Shown here piece after piece: positions 38,292 through 49,764 of a stretch of DNA of 64,000 nt. The notes beneath the pieces were generated by a model, which did not search any database, was not told the DNA's origin, and worked only from the letters and a program-made list of their open reading frames with translations. Positions within the stretch are counted from its first letter, which is position 1. Every line of letters starts with the position of its first letter. The position numbers and the translations under genes were made by a program. Origin of the DNA: Bosea sp. Tri-49 (GTDB lineage: Bacteria > Pseudomonadota > Alphaproteobacteria > Rhizobiales > Beijerinckiaceae); contig NZ_CP017946.1 in NCBI RefSeq assembly GCF_003952665.1, positions 4,400,501-4,464,500 on the forward strand, written 5' to 3'.

Positions 38292-38561
38292 ATGTCGATC
38301 ACTGCCGAGCGCAAGACCGCGCTCATCAACGAACACGCCACCAAGCCGAACGACACCGGTTCGCCGGAAGTCCAGGTCGCGATCCTCACCGAGCGCATCA
38401 ACAACCTGACCGGCCACTTCAAGTCCCACACCAAGGACAACCATTCGCGTCGCGGCCTGCTCAAGCTGGTCTCGCAGCGCCGCTCCCTGCTCGACTACCT
38501 CAAGGGCAAGGAAGAAGCGCGCTACAAGACGCTGATCGAGAAGCTCGGCATCCGCCGCTGA
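38292..38561 (+). CDS. rpsO: 30S ribosomal protein S15
   Basis: S15 binds 16S rRNA at the central-domain three-way junction and is the primary binder for the platform. From the ATG at 38292 it has exactly 89 residues, as in E. coli, starting [36 protein letters not shown] and ending [15 protein letters not shown] seven bases upstream supports this start; another ATG two codons upstream is in frame. pnp follows after a 284-base gap, the usual rpsO-pnp pairing. Confidence 0.98.
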   Translation: MSITAERKTALINEHATKPNDTGSPEVQVAILTERINNLTGHFKSHTKDNHSRRGLLKLVSQRRSLLDYLKGKEEARYKTLIEKLGIRR

Positions 38562-38575
38562 TCGAGACCGAATTT

Positions 38576-38605
38576 CCGCCCGGTGCCTCGCTGCTCCGGG
38601 CGGTT
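38576..38605 (+). terminator. Hairpin after rpsO
   Basis: CCGCCCGG (38576-38583) and CCGGGCGG (38596-38603) form an 8-bp stem with a 12-base loop, 15 bases after the rpsO stop. Only two Ts follow, so it may be a leaky terminator or an RNase processing site between rpsO and pnp. The remaining 240 bases to pnp hold no recognised gene. Confidence 0.5.
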
Positions 38606-38845
38606 CTACTAGAGGCCGAGTAACCGGCCTTATTCCGGGAGCGCCGCAATGACGCGACGTTCCCCCTTCAGTGCGGCAGCCGCATGGGGCGGCGCACCGC
38701 ATGATCCGCCGGCGTCAGCGACGTCCATGGCAGGATCGCCGAGCGCCCGGGCGCCGCTTCTTTCGAGCATATCCCGGACGTTTTGCCGTCTTGCCCATGG
38801 GCTCGAGCGACGCCGGACGGATCGCATCCGACCGAAAGAAAACCG

Positions 38846-41017
<2,172 letters not shown>

Positions 41018-41028
41018 TACGCGATCCG

Positions 41029-41044
41029 CGTTTCACGTGAATCA
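41029..41044. other. parS-like ParB-binding site (14/16)
   Basis: CGTTTCACGTGAATCA differs from the parS consensus TGTTTCACGTGAAACA at two positions. It lies just after the pnp stop, 13 kb to the left of the predicted oriC. The same 14th-position change (T for A) is found in the site at 54388-54403, which makes chance less likely. Confidence 0.6.
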
Positions 41045-41045
41045 G

Positions 41046-41081
41046 ACGCCCCGCATCGAAAGGTGCGGGGCGTTTTCTTTT
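41046..41081 (+). terminator. Intrinsic terminator after pnp
   Basis: ACGCCCCGCA (41046-41055) and TGCGGGGCGT (41064-41073) form a perfect 10-bp stem with an 8-base loop, followed by TTTCTTTT. This is a strong rho-independent terminator about 30 bases after the pnp stop. Confidence 0.92.
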
Positions 41082-41145
41082 GCCGATCCCTCTGGTGCGC
41101 TGCAGCAAAGTCGAATAGTCTAGACTTATTGCTTTGGAGGCCAGC

Positions 41146-41778
41146 ATGACCGCGCACCGCATCACTTCGCCCGAACAGCTTGCCGCGCTCTATCCGAACC
41201 CGATTGCGCCGGCCTCGGTGATCAAGGAGATCGATCACATCGACGCCAACTACGGCGCGCTGATCGCGGCCTCGCCATTCTTCGTGCTCGCGACCAACGG
41301 TCCGGACGGCCTGGATTGCTCACCGCGCGGGGATCTGCCGGGCTTTGTCACCGTGAGCGACGCGAAAACGCTGCTGATTCCGGACCGAAGAGGCAATAAC
41401 CGTCTGGATTCATTGAAGAATCTTCTGTCCGACAATCGAATCGGAATGCTCTTTTTGATCCCCGGTTACGGCGAAACGCTGCGTGTGAACGGCACCGCGG
41501 TGCTCTCGACCGAGCCGGAGCTGTGCGCGCGCTTCGAAATGGCCGGGAAGCTGCCGGCCTGCGTGATCGTGGTCACTGTCGAGGCCGCCTACTTCCAGTG
41601 CTCGCGGGCGGTGGTGCGCGCCGATCTCTGGAACCCGGCGGCGCAGGTCGACAAGCGCGCGCTGCCCAGCGCCGGCACGATCCTGCGAGAGATTTCGGCG
41701 CGAGCAGCGACAGAAGCGTTCGACGGCGAGGCCTATGACAAGGCGCTGCCGGAGCGGGTCCGGGCGACGTTGTACTAG
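41146..41778 (+). CDS. PPOX-class FMN-dependent flavoprotein
   Basis: A 210-residue member of the pyridoxamine 5'-phosphate oxidase-like split-barrel superfamily (MSMEG_1061 type). Visible are SPFFVLATNGPDGLDCSPRGDLPGFV, LLIPDRRGNNRLDSLKNLLSDNRIGMLFLIPG and GTAVLSTEPELCARF, which make the flavin or F420-binding barrel. The exact reaction is unknown. GGAGG precedes the ATG at 41146; a TTG four codons upstream is less likely. It stands alone after the pnp terminator and is convergent with the ammonia-lyase gene. Confidence 0.88.
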   Translation: MTAHRITSPEQLAALYPNPIAPASVIKEIDHIDANYGALIAASPFFVLATNGPDGLDCSPRGDLPGFVTVSDAKTLLIPDRRGNNRLDSLKNLLSDNRIGMLFLIPGYGETLRVNGTAVLSTEPELCARFEMAGKLPACVIVVTVEAAYFQCSRAVVRADLWNPAAQVDKRALPSAGTILREISARAATEAFDGEAYDKALPERVRATLY

Positions 41779-41783
41779 GAGGC

Positions 41784-41886
41784 GTCATTCTCGGGCGGAG
41801 CGAAGCGCAGGCCCGAGAATCTCATGACGAGAGGGCGCCGGCTGGAGCCTCGTCTGGGCTGAGATGCTCGGCGCAAGGCCGAGCAT
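41784..41886. repeat. Two tandem hairpins between convergent genes (REP-like)
   Basis: The first hairpin pairs ATTCTCGGGC (41787-41796) with GCCCGAGAAT (41811-41820), with an outer GTCAT/ATGAC pair (41784-41788 and 41824-41828) and the loop GGAGCGAAGCGCAG. The second pairs ATGCTCGGC (41864-41872) with GCCGAGCAT (41878-41886), followed by GACG. The first has the look of the dispersed GTCATTC-type palindromes common in Bradyrhizobium and Bosea relatives. Located between convergent stop codons, they may also act as terminators for both genes. No coding sequence lies here. Confidence 0.65.
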
Positions 41887-41909
41887 GACGCGCGCGGCTA
41901 GACGGTGCC

Positions 41910-43541
41910 TTACTCCAACGCGCCCACCACCGCCTCCACCGCCTCGACGATCGCGCCAGAGCGGACCAGCGCCGTCGCCTGGTTCATCTCGGCGGCATAC
42001 CAGCGGTCGCCATCGAGGGCCGGCGGGATCGTCTCGCGCAACGCGTCGAGCGCGGCTTGCGTGCCCTTGCCGAGCGGATGGGCCTTGGCGGTCTCGGCGA
42101 TCAGCGAGAGGGCCTGGCAGGCCATCAGGATCTCGGCGGCGATGATCATCTCGACATTCTCGACGACGGTGCGCGCCTTGCGACCGCACCAGGTCGAGTT
42201 CGAGACATGGTCCTCGGCGTTGGACTTGCCCGGGATCGAATCGACCGAGCCGGGCGAGGACAGCGTACGGTTCTCCATCACCAGCGCCGACATCGAGCAC
42301 TGCACGGTGGCAAAGCCGGTATTGAGGCCGCGCTTGCCGGCGAGCAGGTTGCGCGGCAAGCCGTAGCTCATGGTCGGGTCGACCAGCCGGGCGAGGCGGC
42401 GCTCGCAGATCGAGCCGAGATCGGTCATGGCGATGGCGAGCAGGTCCATCGCCTGCGCGACATACTGGCCGTGGAAATGGCCGCCGGAGATAACGCAGTA
42501 GCCATCATCCTCAGGGAAGATCAGAGGGTTGTCGGTCGCCGAATTGGTCTCAGTCGCGATGATGCGGCTGACATAGTCGAGCGCCTCGCGCGCCGGGCCA
42601 TGCACCTGCGGGGCGCAGCGCAGCGAATAGACGTCCTGCACGCGCGGCGCCGGCGGCTTGCCCGGCGTGCGGCCGATCTCGTCGGGGTAGATCGTCTCGC
42701 GGGCCGAGGCCGAGCAGCGCTTCGAGCCTTGCGTGATCTTGAGCAGATTGCGTGCGACCAGCGCCTGGCCGGGATGCGGGCGGGCGGCATGGACGCGCGG
42801 ATCGAAGGCGGCGAGCTCGCCGCGCATGGCTTCGAGCGAGAGCGCGAGGCCGATATCCGCGGCCTTGATCAGGCGCTTTGCGTCTTCCGTGGCGAGCACA
42901 CCGAGCGCCAGCGAGACGGTCGAGCCGTTGATCAGAGCGGACGCATCCTTGGCGCCGAGCTTGAAGTCCGGCTCCAGACCGGCCTTGGCGAGGGCCTCGC
43001 GCGCCTTCATCCGCCTGCCCTTATAGACGGCCTCGCCTTCCTCGAAGCCGCAGACCGCCGCAGACATATGGGCAAGCGGGGCGAGGTCGCCGGAGGCGCC
43101 GACCGAGCCTTTTTGCGGGATCACCGGATGGACGCCGGCATTGAGACAGGCGAGCAGGCGCTCGACCAGAGCGACCTGCGGGCCGGAATAGTTCGAGGCG
43201 AAGGCATTGGCGCGCAACAGCATCGTCGCGCGCGTCACATCCTCCGCAAAGGGCTCGCCAATGCCGGTGGCGTGGGCGTAGACGCTCTTGCGCTGATATT
43301 CGGTCATCTCCGACATCAGCACGCGCTGGTCCTTGAACAGGCCGACGCCGGTGTTGAAGGAATACATGAACGGCGCTTCGTCGTTCATGAAGTTGGCGTC
43401 GATATGAGCGCGCGTCGCCGCGATCGCTGCGCGCGCCGCCGGCGCGAGATTCGCCTTCTCATAGCGGCCGGAGGCGCCAGGCCGGGCCACGCGCAGCACC
43501 TGCTTGCCCTTCAGGGTCCGTCCGTCGATCGTTACCGCCAT
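41910..43541 (-). CDS. Histidine/aromatic amino acid ammonia-lyase
   Basis: A 543-residue member of the MIO-cofactor lyase family, which removes ammonia from histidine or aromatic amino acids to give a trans-acrylate. The Ala-Ser-Gly triad that cyclises to MIO is at 149-151 ([15 protein letters not shown]). Tyr60 (YSFNTGVG) and the later SGGHFHGQ and NAEDHVS motifs are present. His90 (YAHATG) and the Glu of NAEDHVS match residues of histidine ammonia-lyase rather than PAL/TAL. Yet it lacks hutU, hutI or hutG neighbours and is about 30 residues longer than normal HutH. It may be a divergent paralogue with another substrate. It diverges from hemA. Confidence 0.85.
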   Translation of the reverse strand: MAVTIDGRTLKGKQVLRVARPGASGRYEKANLAPAARAAIAATRAHIDANFMNDEAPFMYSFNTGVGLFKDQRVLMSEMTEYQRKSVYAHATGIGEPFAEDVTRATMLLRANAFASNYSGPQVALVERLLACLNAGVHPVIPQKGSVGASGDLAPLAHMSAAVCGFEEGEAVYKGRRMKAREALAKAGLEPDFKLGAKDASALINGSTVSLALGVLATEDAKRLIKAADIGLALSLEAMRGELAAFDPRVHAARPHPGQALVARNLLKITQGSKRCSASARETIYPDEIGRTPGKPPAPRVQDVYSLRCAPQVHGPAREALDYVSRIIATETNSATDNPLIFPEDDGYCVISGGHFHGQYVAQAMDLLAIAMTDLGSICERRLARLVDPTMSYGLPRNLLAGKRGLNTGFATVQCSMSALVMENRTLSSPGSVDSIPGKSNAEDHVSNSTWCGRKARTVVENVEMIIAAEILMACQALSLIAETAKAHPLGKGTQAALDALRETIPPALDGDRWYAAEMNQATALVRSGAIVEAVEAVVGALE

Positions 43542-43746
43542 GGCCTGTCCTCGTCAGCTTTGTCCCGATCTAACGGGCCATCGCGCCAAAGGGAAAGACC
43601 CATTCCCGCCCGGAAACGAAAAGCACCTTGCACGATGCGACGCGGCCTGCGCTAGGATCGGGCTGCCGTGGCTTGCTGCGGCGCGACATTGGCGCGCCTT
43701 TACGCAGCGCCTGGAATCCCTAAAAGGTGCCGCCAGGAGCGTCACG

Positions 43747-44958
43747 ATGGATTTCGAAGCCTTTTTCCGCAGCGAACTCGACAGCCTGAGGGCCGAGGGC
43801 CGCTACCGCGTCTTCGCCGATCTCGAGCGCCGCGCCGGCCGCTTTCCGCGCGCCGCCTTCCACGGTCCGGACGGGCCGCGCGAGGTCACCGTCTGGTGCT
43901 CGAACGATTATCTCGGCATGGGCCAGCATCCCGCCGTGCTTGCGGCGATGCGCGAAGCGCTTGACAGCTGCGGCGCCGGCGCCGGCGGCACCCGCAACAT
44001 CGCCGGGACCAACCACTATCACGTCCTCCTGGAGCGCGAGCTCGCCGACTTGCACGGCAAGGAGGCGGCGCTGCTGTTCAACTCGGGCTACATGTCGAAC
44101 TGGGCCTCGCTCTCGACCCTGGCCGCGCGCATTCCCGGTTGCGTCGTGCTGACCGATGCCGCCAACCATGCCTCGATGATCGAAGGTATCCGGCATTCCC
44201 GCGCCGAGAAACTGATCTTCGCCCATAACGATGCGCAGGACCTGCGCCGCAAGCTCGCGAGTATCGCCCCTGGCCGCCCGAAGCTGATCGCCTTCGAGTC
44301 GGTCTATTCGATGGATGGCGACATCGCGCCAATCGCCGAGTTCTGCGATCTCGCCGATGAGTTCGGCGCGATGACCTATATCGACGAAGTCCACGCTGTT
44401 GGGCTGTATGGCCCGCGCGGCGGCGGCGTCAGCGAGCGCGACGGGCTCAGCCACCGGCTCGACCTGATCGAGGGCACGCTGGCGAAATCCTTCGGGGTGA
44501 TGGGCGGCTATGTCACCGGCTCGGCGGCGTTGTGCGACTTCATCCGCAGCTTCGCCTCGGGCTTCATCTTCTCGAGCTCGCTGCCGCCGACGCTGGCAGC
44601 CGGGGCGCTGGCCGCGATCCGGCATCTCAAGGCGAGCTCGGCCGAGCGCGAAGGCCAGCGGGACCGGGTGCGCAAGCTGCGCGGCCAACTCGACCACGCC
44701 GGCATCCCGCATCTGATCAATCCGAGCCATATCGTGCCGGTGATGGTCGGCGATGCCGCGCTGTGCAAGCGGATCAGCGACGAATTGCTGGAGCGCTTTT
44801 CGATCTACGTCCAGCCGATCAACTATCCGACCGTAGCGCGCGGCAGCGAGCGGCTGCGGATCACGCCGACGCCGCTGCATTCGGACGAAGACATCGCCGT
44901 GCTGGTCGGCGCCCTCAGCGAGATCTGGGGCGCCGTTGGGCTGAAGCGGGCGGCCTGA
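43747..44958 (+). CDS. hemA: 5-aminolevulinate synthase
   Basis: ALAS condenses glycine and succinyl-CoA to 5-aminolevulinate, the first step of heme synthesis in alphaproteobacteria. From the ATG at 43747 the PLP enzyme has 403 residues starting [31 protein letters not shown]. It shows [54 protein letters not shown] and the PLP lysine in [14 protein letters not shown], a slight variant of the usual TLGKAFG. The upstream open frame is non-coding leader. The 205-base gap to the divergent lyase should hold its promoter. hemE and hemJ lie 10-11 kb to the right. Confidence 0.96.
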   Translation: MDFEAFFRSELDSLRAEGRYRVFADLERRAGRFPRAAFHGPDGPREVTVWCSNDYLGMGQHPAVLAAMREALDSCGAGAGGTRNIAGTNHYHVLLERELADLHGKEAALLFNSGYMSNWASLSTLAARIPGCVVLTDAANHASMIEGIRHSRAEKLIFAHNDAQDLRRKLASIAPGRPKLIAFESVYSMDGDIAPIAEFCDLADEFGAMTYIDEVHAVGLYGPRGGGVSERDGLSHRLDLIEGTLAKSFGVMGGYVTGSAALCDFIRSFASGFIFSSSLPPTLAAGALAAIRHLKASSAEREGQRDRVRKLRGQLDHAGIPHLINPSHIVPVMVGDAALCKRISDELLERFSIYVQPINYPTVARGSERLRITPTPLHSDEDIAVLVGALSEIWGAVGLKRAA

Positions 44959-44975
44959 GCAGCCGCCTTTCTGCC

Positions 44976-45974
44976 TCAGAGCAGGCCGTTATTGCCCGCG
45001 AGCGTCTTCAGGTTGACGTCCGGGCGCGCGCCGACATGGCTGATGACCTCGGCGGCGGCAATCGCGCCGAGCCGCAGGCAATCGCGCGCCTCGCGGTTCG
45101 TCGTCAGGCCATGCAGGAAGCCGGCGGCAAAGAGATCGCCGGCGCCGGTCGCATCGACCACGCGCTCGATCGGGAAGACCGGCTCGGCGACGACGCCGTC
45201 GGGCGTCAGCGCCAGCGCGCCGTTCTCCGAGCGGGTGATGACGGCAAGCACGTTCTCGGCCCGCAGGGCCGCCAGCGCCGTGTCGAAATCGGCGCTCTGG
45301 TAGAGGCTCTTCAGCTCGTGCTCGTTGGCGAAGACGAGATCGACCATACGATTGCGGATCAGGCCGAGGAACTCGTCGCGATAGCGGTCGACGCAGAAGG
45401 AGTCCGACAGGGTGATGGCGACACGGCCGCCGGCCTTGTGGGCGAGCTCGGAGGCCTTGCGGAAGGCGTCCTTGGCCGCCGGCGGATCCCAGAGATAGCC
45501 CTCGAGATAGACGATATCGGCATTCTCGACCGTTGCGGCGTCGACATCGGCCGGCGACAGGCCCTGGCAGGCGCCGAGATAGGTGTTCATCGTGCGCTCG
45601 CCATCGGGCGTGACGATGATGAAGGAGCGCGCCGTCGCCGGGCCGTCCGTCGCAGCTTCCGTACCAAAAGCCACGCCGAGCGAAGCCAGGTCGTGTCGGT
45701 AGAGCTTGCCGAGCTCGTCGGCCTTGACCTTGCCGATGAAGGCGCCCTTGCCGCCGAAGGAGGCGAGGCCGGCGATCGTGTTGGCGGCCGAGCCGCCCGA
45801 GACCACCTTGCCCGGTCCCATTGCGCCGTAGAGCAATTCCGCGCGCGGCTCGTCGATCAGCGCCATCGAGCCTTTAACGAGCGCATACTGCGCCAGGAAG
45901 TCTTCCTCCGCCGCGGCGAAGACGTCGACAATGGCATTGCCGAGGGCGAGCACGTCATAGCGCTTTGAGGTCAT
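44976..45974 (-). CDS. PfkB-family adenosine/sugar kinase
   Basis: A 332-residue ribokinase-fold kinase starting MTSKRYDVLALGNAIVDVFA. The C-terminal PfkB signature is DATGAGDLFAAGFLHG, which carries the anion hole and catalytic Asp; GGSAANTIAGLASFGGKGAFIGKV is the substrate-side motif. The combination GNAIVDV and SGGSAANT is that of proteins annotated as adenosine kinases in Rhizobiales, although sugar specificity cannot be excluded. The longer frame upstream has no support. It is convergent with hemA, only 17 bases away. Confidence 0.9.
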   Translation of the reverse strand: MTSKRYDVLALGNAIVDVFAAAEEDFLAQYALVKGSMALIDEPRAELLYGAMGPGKVVSGGSAANTIAGLASFGGKGAFIGKVKADELGKLYRHDLASLGVAFGTEAATDGPATARSFIIVTPDGERTMNTYLGACQGLSPADVDAATVENADIVYLEGYLWDPPAAKDAFRKASELAHKAGGRVAITLSDSFCVDRYRDEFLGLIRNRMVDLVFANEHELKSLYQSADFDTALAALRAENVLAVITRSENGALALTPDGVVAEPVFPIERVVDATGAGDLFAAGFLHGLTTNREARDCLRLGAIAAAEVISHVGARPDVNLKTLAGNNGLL

Positions 45975-46030
45975 GGAGATGTCCGTGATGGCGGGAGAAT
46001 GGCGGCGTGTGGCATTGCCGGCGGGCGGGG

Positions 46031-46405
46031 TCAAGCGCTGCCGCGGCGGCGCGCGGCGCTGTCGAGGATCGAGGTCAGGGCGGCCATATCGGACGGGCCG
46101 AGCCATTCCACCTCGTGGGCAAGGCGATTGGCGAACAAGGTCGCTTCCGGTTCAAGGCCGGCGGTGTCGATCACGACACGCGGATGGGAGAGCTCGGCGA
46201 GACGGATCAGTTCATCGGCCTCGTCCCAGATCACGCCGAGGACATGGATCGCACCCTGGATCAGGGTGAAGGTGGGCTGGCCGCGTTTGCCGTGCTCAAG
46301 CGCGGAGAGATAGGCGGGGGTGACGCCAAGCGCCTGCGCCATCTGCGCCAAGGTGACGCCGCGAGCTGCACGCAATTCGCGGACGCGGCGGCCGAAGGGC
46401 GTCAT
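46031..46405 (-). CDS. XRE-family transcriptional regulator
   Basis: A 124-residue protein with an N-terminal helix-turn-helix (TPFGRRVRELRAARGVTLAQMAQALGVTPAYLSALEHGKRGQPTFTLIQGAIHVLGVIWDEADELIRLAELSHPRVVIDTAG). It overlaps the smr gene by 4 bases, and the order smr then XRE gene downstream of mltA is well conserved in Rhizobiales. The target genes are unknown. Confidence 0.9.
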   Translation of the reverse strand: MTPFGRRVRELRAARGVTLAQMAQALGVTPAYLSALEHGKRGQPTFTLIQGAIHVLGVIWDEADELIRLAELSHPRVVIDTAGLEPEATLFANRLAHEVEWLGPSDMAALTSILDSAARRRGSA

Positions 46406-46965
46406 CGGTCCAGCTCCCGGCTGCGGCGCAGGCGGATATAGAGCGCGCCGGCGCCGCCATGGCGCTGCTCGGCCTCGTCGAAGCCGAGCACCAGCGGCCG
46501 CAGATCGGGCAGGCGCAGCCAGTGCGGGACATTGCGGCGCAGGATGCCGCGTTCCTCACCATATCCGACATCGCCGGCGATACCCTTGCCGGTCACCACC
46601 AGCACGAGCTTGGCGCCGCGCTGCTGCTGCAAGCGCAGGAAGCCGCGCAGGGCCGAATGCGCTTCGTCCTGGCGCAGCCCATGCAGGTCGATCACCGCTT
46701 CGACGCCCTGCTGGCCACGGCGCAATTGCGTGCGCATGCGCCGCTCCAGCGGCACAAGCGGCGGCGGAGCGGGCTTCGTCGGGCGGCCCTTGAGCGCCGG
46801 CGCTGGGGAAGGCTGGGTGCTCTCCACTGGCGGGGCCGGCTTTTCCGGGTTCGCTTCCGGCTCGGCTTCGACGGGCGCGCGACCAGCCAGCGGCTTGACC
46901 GTACGCGCGACCTGACGCCAGAGCGCGAGTTCCGCTTCGGAGAGGAGCTTGCCACGCCGCCGCAT
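46402..46965 (-). CDS. Smr-domain protein
   Basis: A 187-residue protein with an N-terminal proline-rich linker and a C-terminal Smr domain (about 90-180). The Smr hallmarks IDLHGLRQDEAHSALRGFL, LVVTGKG and HGGAGALYIRLRR are all present. Smr domains are related to MutS2 and can nick DNA or cleave RNA; recent work links some to ribosome-collision rescue. It starts 3 bases after mltA ends, so both are in one operon. Confidence 0.92.
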   Translation of the reverse strand: MRRRGKLLSEAELALWRQVARTVKPLAGRAPVEAEPEANPEKPAPPVESTQPSPAPALKGRPTKPAPPPLVPLERRMRTQLRRGQQGVEAVIDLHGLRQDEAHSALRGFLRLQQQRGAKLVLVVTGKGIAGDVGYGEERGILRRNVPHWLRLPDLRPLVLGFDEAEQRHGGAGALYIRLRRSRELDR

Positions 46966-46968
46966 GGC

Positions 46969-48132
46969 TCAGCGCGGCCAGAGTACGACGAAATCGAAGG
47001 GGTGCCGGATCAGGCCGGCACGATGGCCGGCCTCTGCACCGGAGCCGACGAAGAGATCGATCCGGGCCGGGCCGACGATCGCCGTGCCGGTATCCTGGGC
47101 CAGGACGAGCCGGGCGAGCTTTTCGCTGCCGCCCTTGCCGTCGGGAATCTCGGTGTCGATCCATGCCGGCATGCCATAGGGCCAGAGCGAGCGGTCGATC
47201 GCGACGCTGCGGAGCGGCGTCAGCGACAGGCCGGCGCCGCCGATCGGACCCGAATCGGCCGGTAGTGCATCGTTACGAGCGAAGAAAACGAAGGAGCGGT
47301 TGAGGCGGATCAGCTCGCGGGCAAAGCCGGCATCCACCTTCAGTCGCGCGATGAGCTTGTCCATCGTCATCTGCTCGGGCGGGATGCTCTCACGCCGGCT
47401 GAGCTCGCGACCGAGCGAGGTATAGGGATGGCCGTTCCGCCCGGAATAGACGAGGCGCGTCACCTTGCCGTCCGGCAAGCGGATCCGGCCGGAGCCCTGC
47501 ACCTGCAGGACGAAGCGATCGACGGGATCGCGCATCCAGAGGATTTCGAGCCCCTGGCCGGCGAGCGCACCCTCTTCGATCGCCCCGCGGTCGGGGAAGG
47601 GCTCCAGCCCCTTGGCCGTCCGGCGCGCCGAGGTCAGGCTGGGATCGAGGCCGGGCCAGTTGTCGCCCGACATCTTGGTTACGAGATCGGCCGGGCGGCC
47701 GTAGAGCGGTGTCGGGAAGGCGTCCGAGCGGGTCAGCGTGCCTTCGAACTCCGGCTCGAAATAGCCGGTCATGAAGCCGCGCTCGGCGCCGGCCGGGCGG
47801 ATGCGCCAGAAGGTGAAGTTGTCCTCGAAGAAGCGACGCGCCGCGTCCTCGCTTGGTTCGCCTCCGGCTAGCAGGCTTGCAGCTTTCGTGCACAAGGCCG
47901 GCAAAGCGGGAGGTGGAACCACGCCCTGCCGCAGTGGCGGGTCGGTCTCGCAGCCTTGCGCGAAAAGGCGCAGGACGACGCGCTGATCGTCGGCGCTCCA
48001 GCCAGCAAGCACAGCGGGCGCCACGGGTTCGGCCCGGGCGCCCTGCGGGAGAGGTGGAGGTGAAGCTTCCACGCCGGTCATCGCCATGCCTGCGGCCATG
48101 AGCCCCAGAACGAAGCCGGCGGCACGGATCAC
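46969..48132 (-). CDS. mltA: Membrane-bound lytic murein transglycosylase A
   Basis: MltA cleaves the glycan of peptidoglycan with formation of 1,6-anhydro-MurNAc. The 387 residues have an N-terminal secretion signal (IRAAGFVLGLMAAGMAMTGVEAS) with no obvious lipobox cysteine, a central MltA domain (FMTGYFEPEFEGTL, VLQVQGSGRIRLPDG) and a C-terminal 3D domain with LVLAQDTGTAIVGPARIDLFVGSG. I prefer the GTG at 48132, which gives a GTGA overlap with the tim44-like stop; a GTG ten codons upstream is in frame. The Tim44-like, MltA and Smr order is conserved in Rhizobiales. Confidence 0.94.
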   Translation of the reverse strand: MIRAAGFVLGLMAAGMAMTGVEASPPPLPQGARAEPVAPAVLAGWSADDQRVVLRLFAQGCETDPPLRQGVVPPPALPALCTKAASLLAGGEPSEDAARRFFEDNFTFWRIRPAGAERGFMTGYFEPEFEGTLTRSDAFPTPLYGRPADLVTKMSGDNWPGLDPSLTSARRTAKGLEPFPDRGAIEEGALAGQGLEILWMRDPVDRFVLQVQGSGRIRLPDGKVTRLVYSGRNGHPYTSLGRELSRRESIPPEQMTMDKLIARLKVDAGFARELIRLNRSFVFFARNDALPADSGPIGGAGLSLTPLRSVAIDRSLWPYGMPAWIDTEIPDGKGGSEKLARLVLAQDTGTAIVGPARIDLFVGSGAEAGHRAGLIRHPFDFVVLWPR

Positions 48133-48854
48133 GCGGCCGATTCGGTGGCGACCAGCAACCAATTCGGATCGCGGCTGCCGAGCTGGCGCGAGAAGGTCCA
48201 GACGTCGTTGACCTCGGAGACCGCATCGGCACTGCCGTCGACGGCATTGCCCTGCGCATCGCGGACCACGCTGATCAGCTGCGAGACGAAGGCGATCGTG
48301 ACCTGACCTGTCTTGCCCTTGACGTCGACTCCGGTGATCTCGGCCTTGTCGATCGAGACGAAGTTGGATTCGGCCTTCTCGCCGCGCTTTTCACGATCGG
48401 CGATCGCCTGCTCGAAGCCGTCATAGACTTCCTTGGCAAGCAGACCCTTCAAGGTCTTGCGGTCGCCGCGGGCGAAGGCGGTGACGATGGTCTCATAGGC
48501 CGATTTCGCGCCGCCGAGAAAGCCCTGAGGCTCGAAACTCGGCTCCTGCCGGACGAGCGCATCGAGGCCGAGGGCGATTGGCGAGCCCGGCTCAGCAATG
48601 CCCTTCCAGCGTTCGCCATCAGCCACTGGGGCAGCCGCAGCATCGTTGGCGGCGCCCGGCAGCCGGACGACATTGTCGCGTCGCTCGCCATTACCCGGCT
48701 GGTCGGGCCGCATCGGCGGCGCCTCGCGCCGCGCGAACGGATCGACCGGCGGCTTCTCGTGCCCGGTCTTCTGGCCCAGAACCGAGCGCAGTTTCCAGGC
48801 GACGAAAACGGCCAGGGCCAGGAAGACCAGGGTCGTCATATCGAAATTCTGCAT
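48129..48854 (-). CDS. Tim44-like domain protein
   Basis: A 241-residue protein with one N-terminal membrane segment (MTTLVFLALAVFVAWKLRSVLG), a polar linker with PPVDPFARREAPPMRPDQPG, and a C-terminal Tim44-like domain (FEPQGFLGGAKSAYETIVTAFARGDRKTLKGLLAKEVYDGFEQAI). It resembles the bacterial ancestor of the mitochondrial presequence import subunit Tim44; the bacterial function is unclear. I start at the ATG at 48854; the frame open further upstream is not coding. It is divergent from secB, another protein-traffic gene. Confidence 0.9.
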   Translation of the reverse strand: MQNFDMTTLVFLALAVFVAWKLRSVLGQKTGHEKPPVDPFARREAPPMRPDQPGNGERRDNVVRLPGAANDAAAAPVADGERWKGIAEPGSPIALGLDALVRQEPSFEPQGFLGGAKSAYETIVTAFARGDRKTLKGLLAKEVYDGFEQAIADREKRGEKAESNFVSIDKAEITGVDVKGKTGQVTIAFVSQLISVVRDAQGNAVDGSADAVSEVNDVWTFSRQLGSRDPNWLLVATESAA

Positions 48855-49107
48855 CGCCGGCTGATCCGAACCTCGAAAACTCGTTCCCGCGCGAGCGCAC
48901 TTACGTCGCCCGTCATCGAACGGATATGGTGAAGGAGGCTCGTAACATCCACCCCCGGGGTGCGACAAGGGCGCGAAAGCGCGCTTCGCTTGTGCCGGCC
49001 CCGCCGCCATGATAGCCGACGCGGGCCCGGCGCTGCCGCCTTGCCCGGGCAGTTCCGGCCACGGCACGGAATTTCCCGATGGTTTTGTGCAGATAATGAT
49101 GGGATCG
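48855..49107. promoter_or_regulatory. Divergent promoter region between tim44-like and secB genes
   Basis: A 253-base gap must hold divergent promoters for the secretion chaperone and the Tim44-like operon. I see no hairpin, direct repeat or clear -35/-10 pair worth naming, and no coding signal. Confidence 0.35.
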
Positions 49108-49605
49108 ATGGCCAACGAAAACGGCAACGGCGCCGGCGCCGCCGACCAGCAGGGGCCCAGCCTCAACACGCTGGTCCAGTACATCAAGGATTTCTCCTTT
49201 GAGAACCCCAATGCTCCGCGCTCGCTGACCCAGCAGCAGCAACAGCAGGGCGGGCCGCAGATCGGCCTCCAGGTCAATGTCCACGCCAACGCGCTCGGCG
49301 AGAACGACATCGAGACGATCCTGACGCTCGAAGGCAAGGCGACGCTGAACGACGAGACGCTGTTTGCGTTCGAGCTCAGCTATGCCGGCGTCTTCCGTAT
49401 CCTCGGCGTGCCGCAGGAGCAGCTGCATGCGGTCGTGATGATCGACTGCCCGCGCCTGCTCTTCCCCTTCGCCCGCGCGATCGTCGCCGATGCCGTGCGC
49501 AATGGCGGCTTCCCGCCGCTGTATATCGACCCGATCGACTTCGCCCAGCTCTACCGCCAGCGTCTCGAGGAGATGCAGGCGCAGCAGGGCGCTCCGAACG
49601 CCTGA
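49108..49605 (+). CDS. secB: Protein-export chaperone SecB
   Basis: SecB is the tetrameric chaperone that keeps precursor proteins unfolded for SecA. From the ATG at 49108 it has 165 residues. It shows [57 protein letters not shown] and [36 protein letters not shown], which are the full set of family motifs. A Gln-rich loop (TQQQQQQGG) follows the first motif. It is followed by a strong terminator. Confidence 0.97.
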   Translation: MANENGNGAGAADQQGPSLNTLVQYIKDFSFENPNAPRSLTQQQQQQGGPQIGLQVNVHANALGENDIETILTLEGKATLNDETLFAFELSYAGVFRILGVPQEQLHAVVMIDCPRLLFPFARAIVADAVRNGGFPPLYIDPIDFAQLYRQRLEEMQAQQGAPNA

Positions 49606-49633
49606 GCGGCATCCGCCAGGCACGAGAGACAGA

Positions 49634-49660
49634 AAAGAGCCCTCCGGGGCTCTTTTTTAT
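49634..49660 (+). terminator. Intrinsic terminator after secB
   Basis: AAAGAGCCC (49634-49642) pairs with GGGCTCTTT (49647-49655) around a four-base loop and is followed by three more Ts, 29 bases after secB. Confidence 0.9.
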
Positions 49661-49764
49661 TGTTAATTCGCGCAGCCGCTTGCGAAGCAGCTAGTCGCTT
49701 TCCATCTCGACCTCGCCAGAGGCGCCCGTCCCGGCGCGCCATTCCCGCGAGGTTCACGATTTCC

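Noticed and set aside
42057..43655. Long plus-strand open frame antisense to the ammonia-lyase gene
   Set aside because: It has Arg/Gly/Ala-biased composition without motifs and is opposite a well-conserved lyase.
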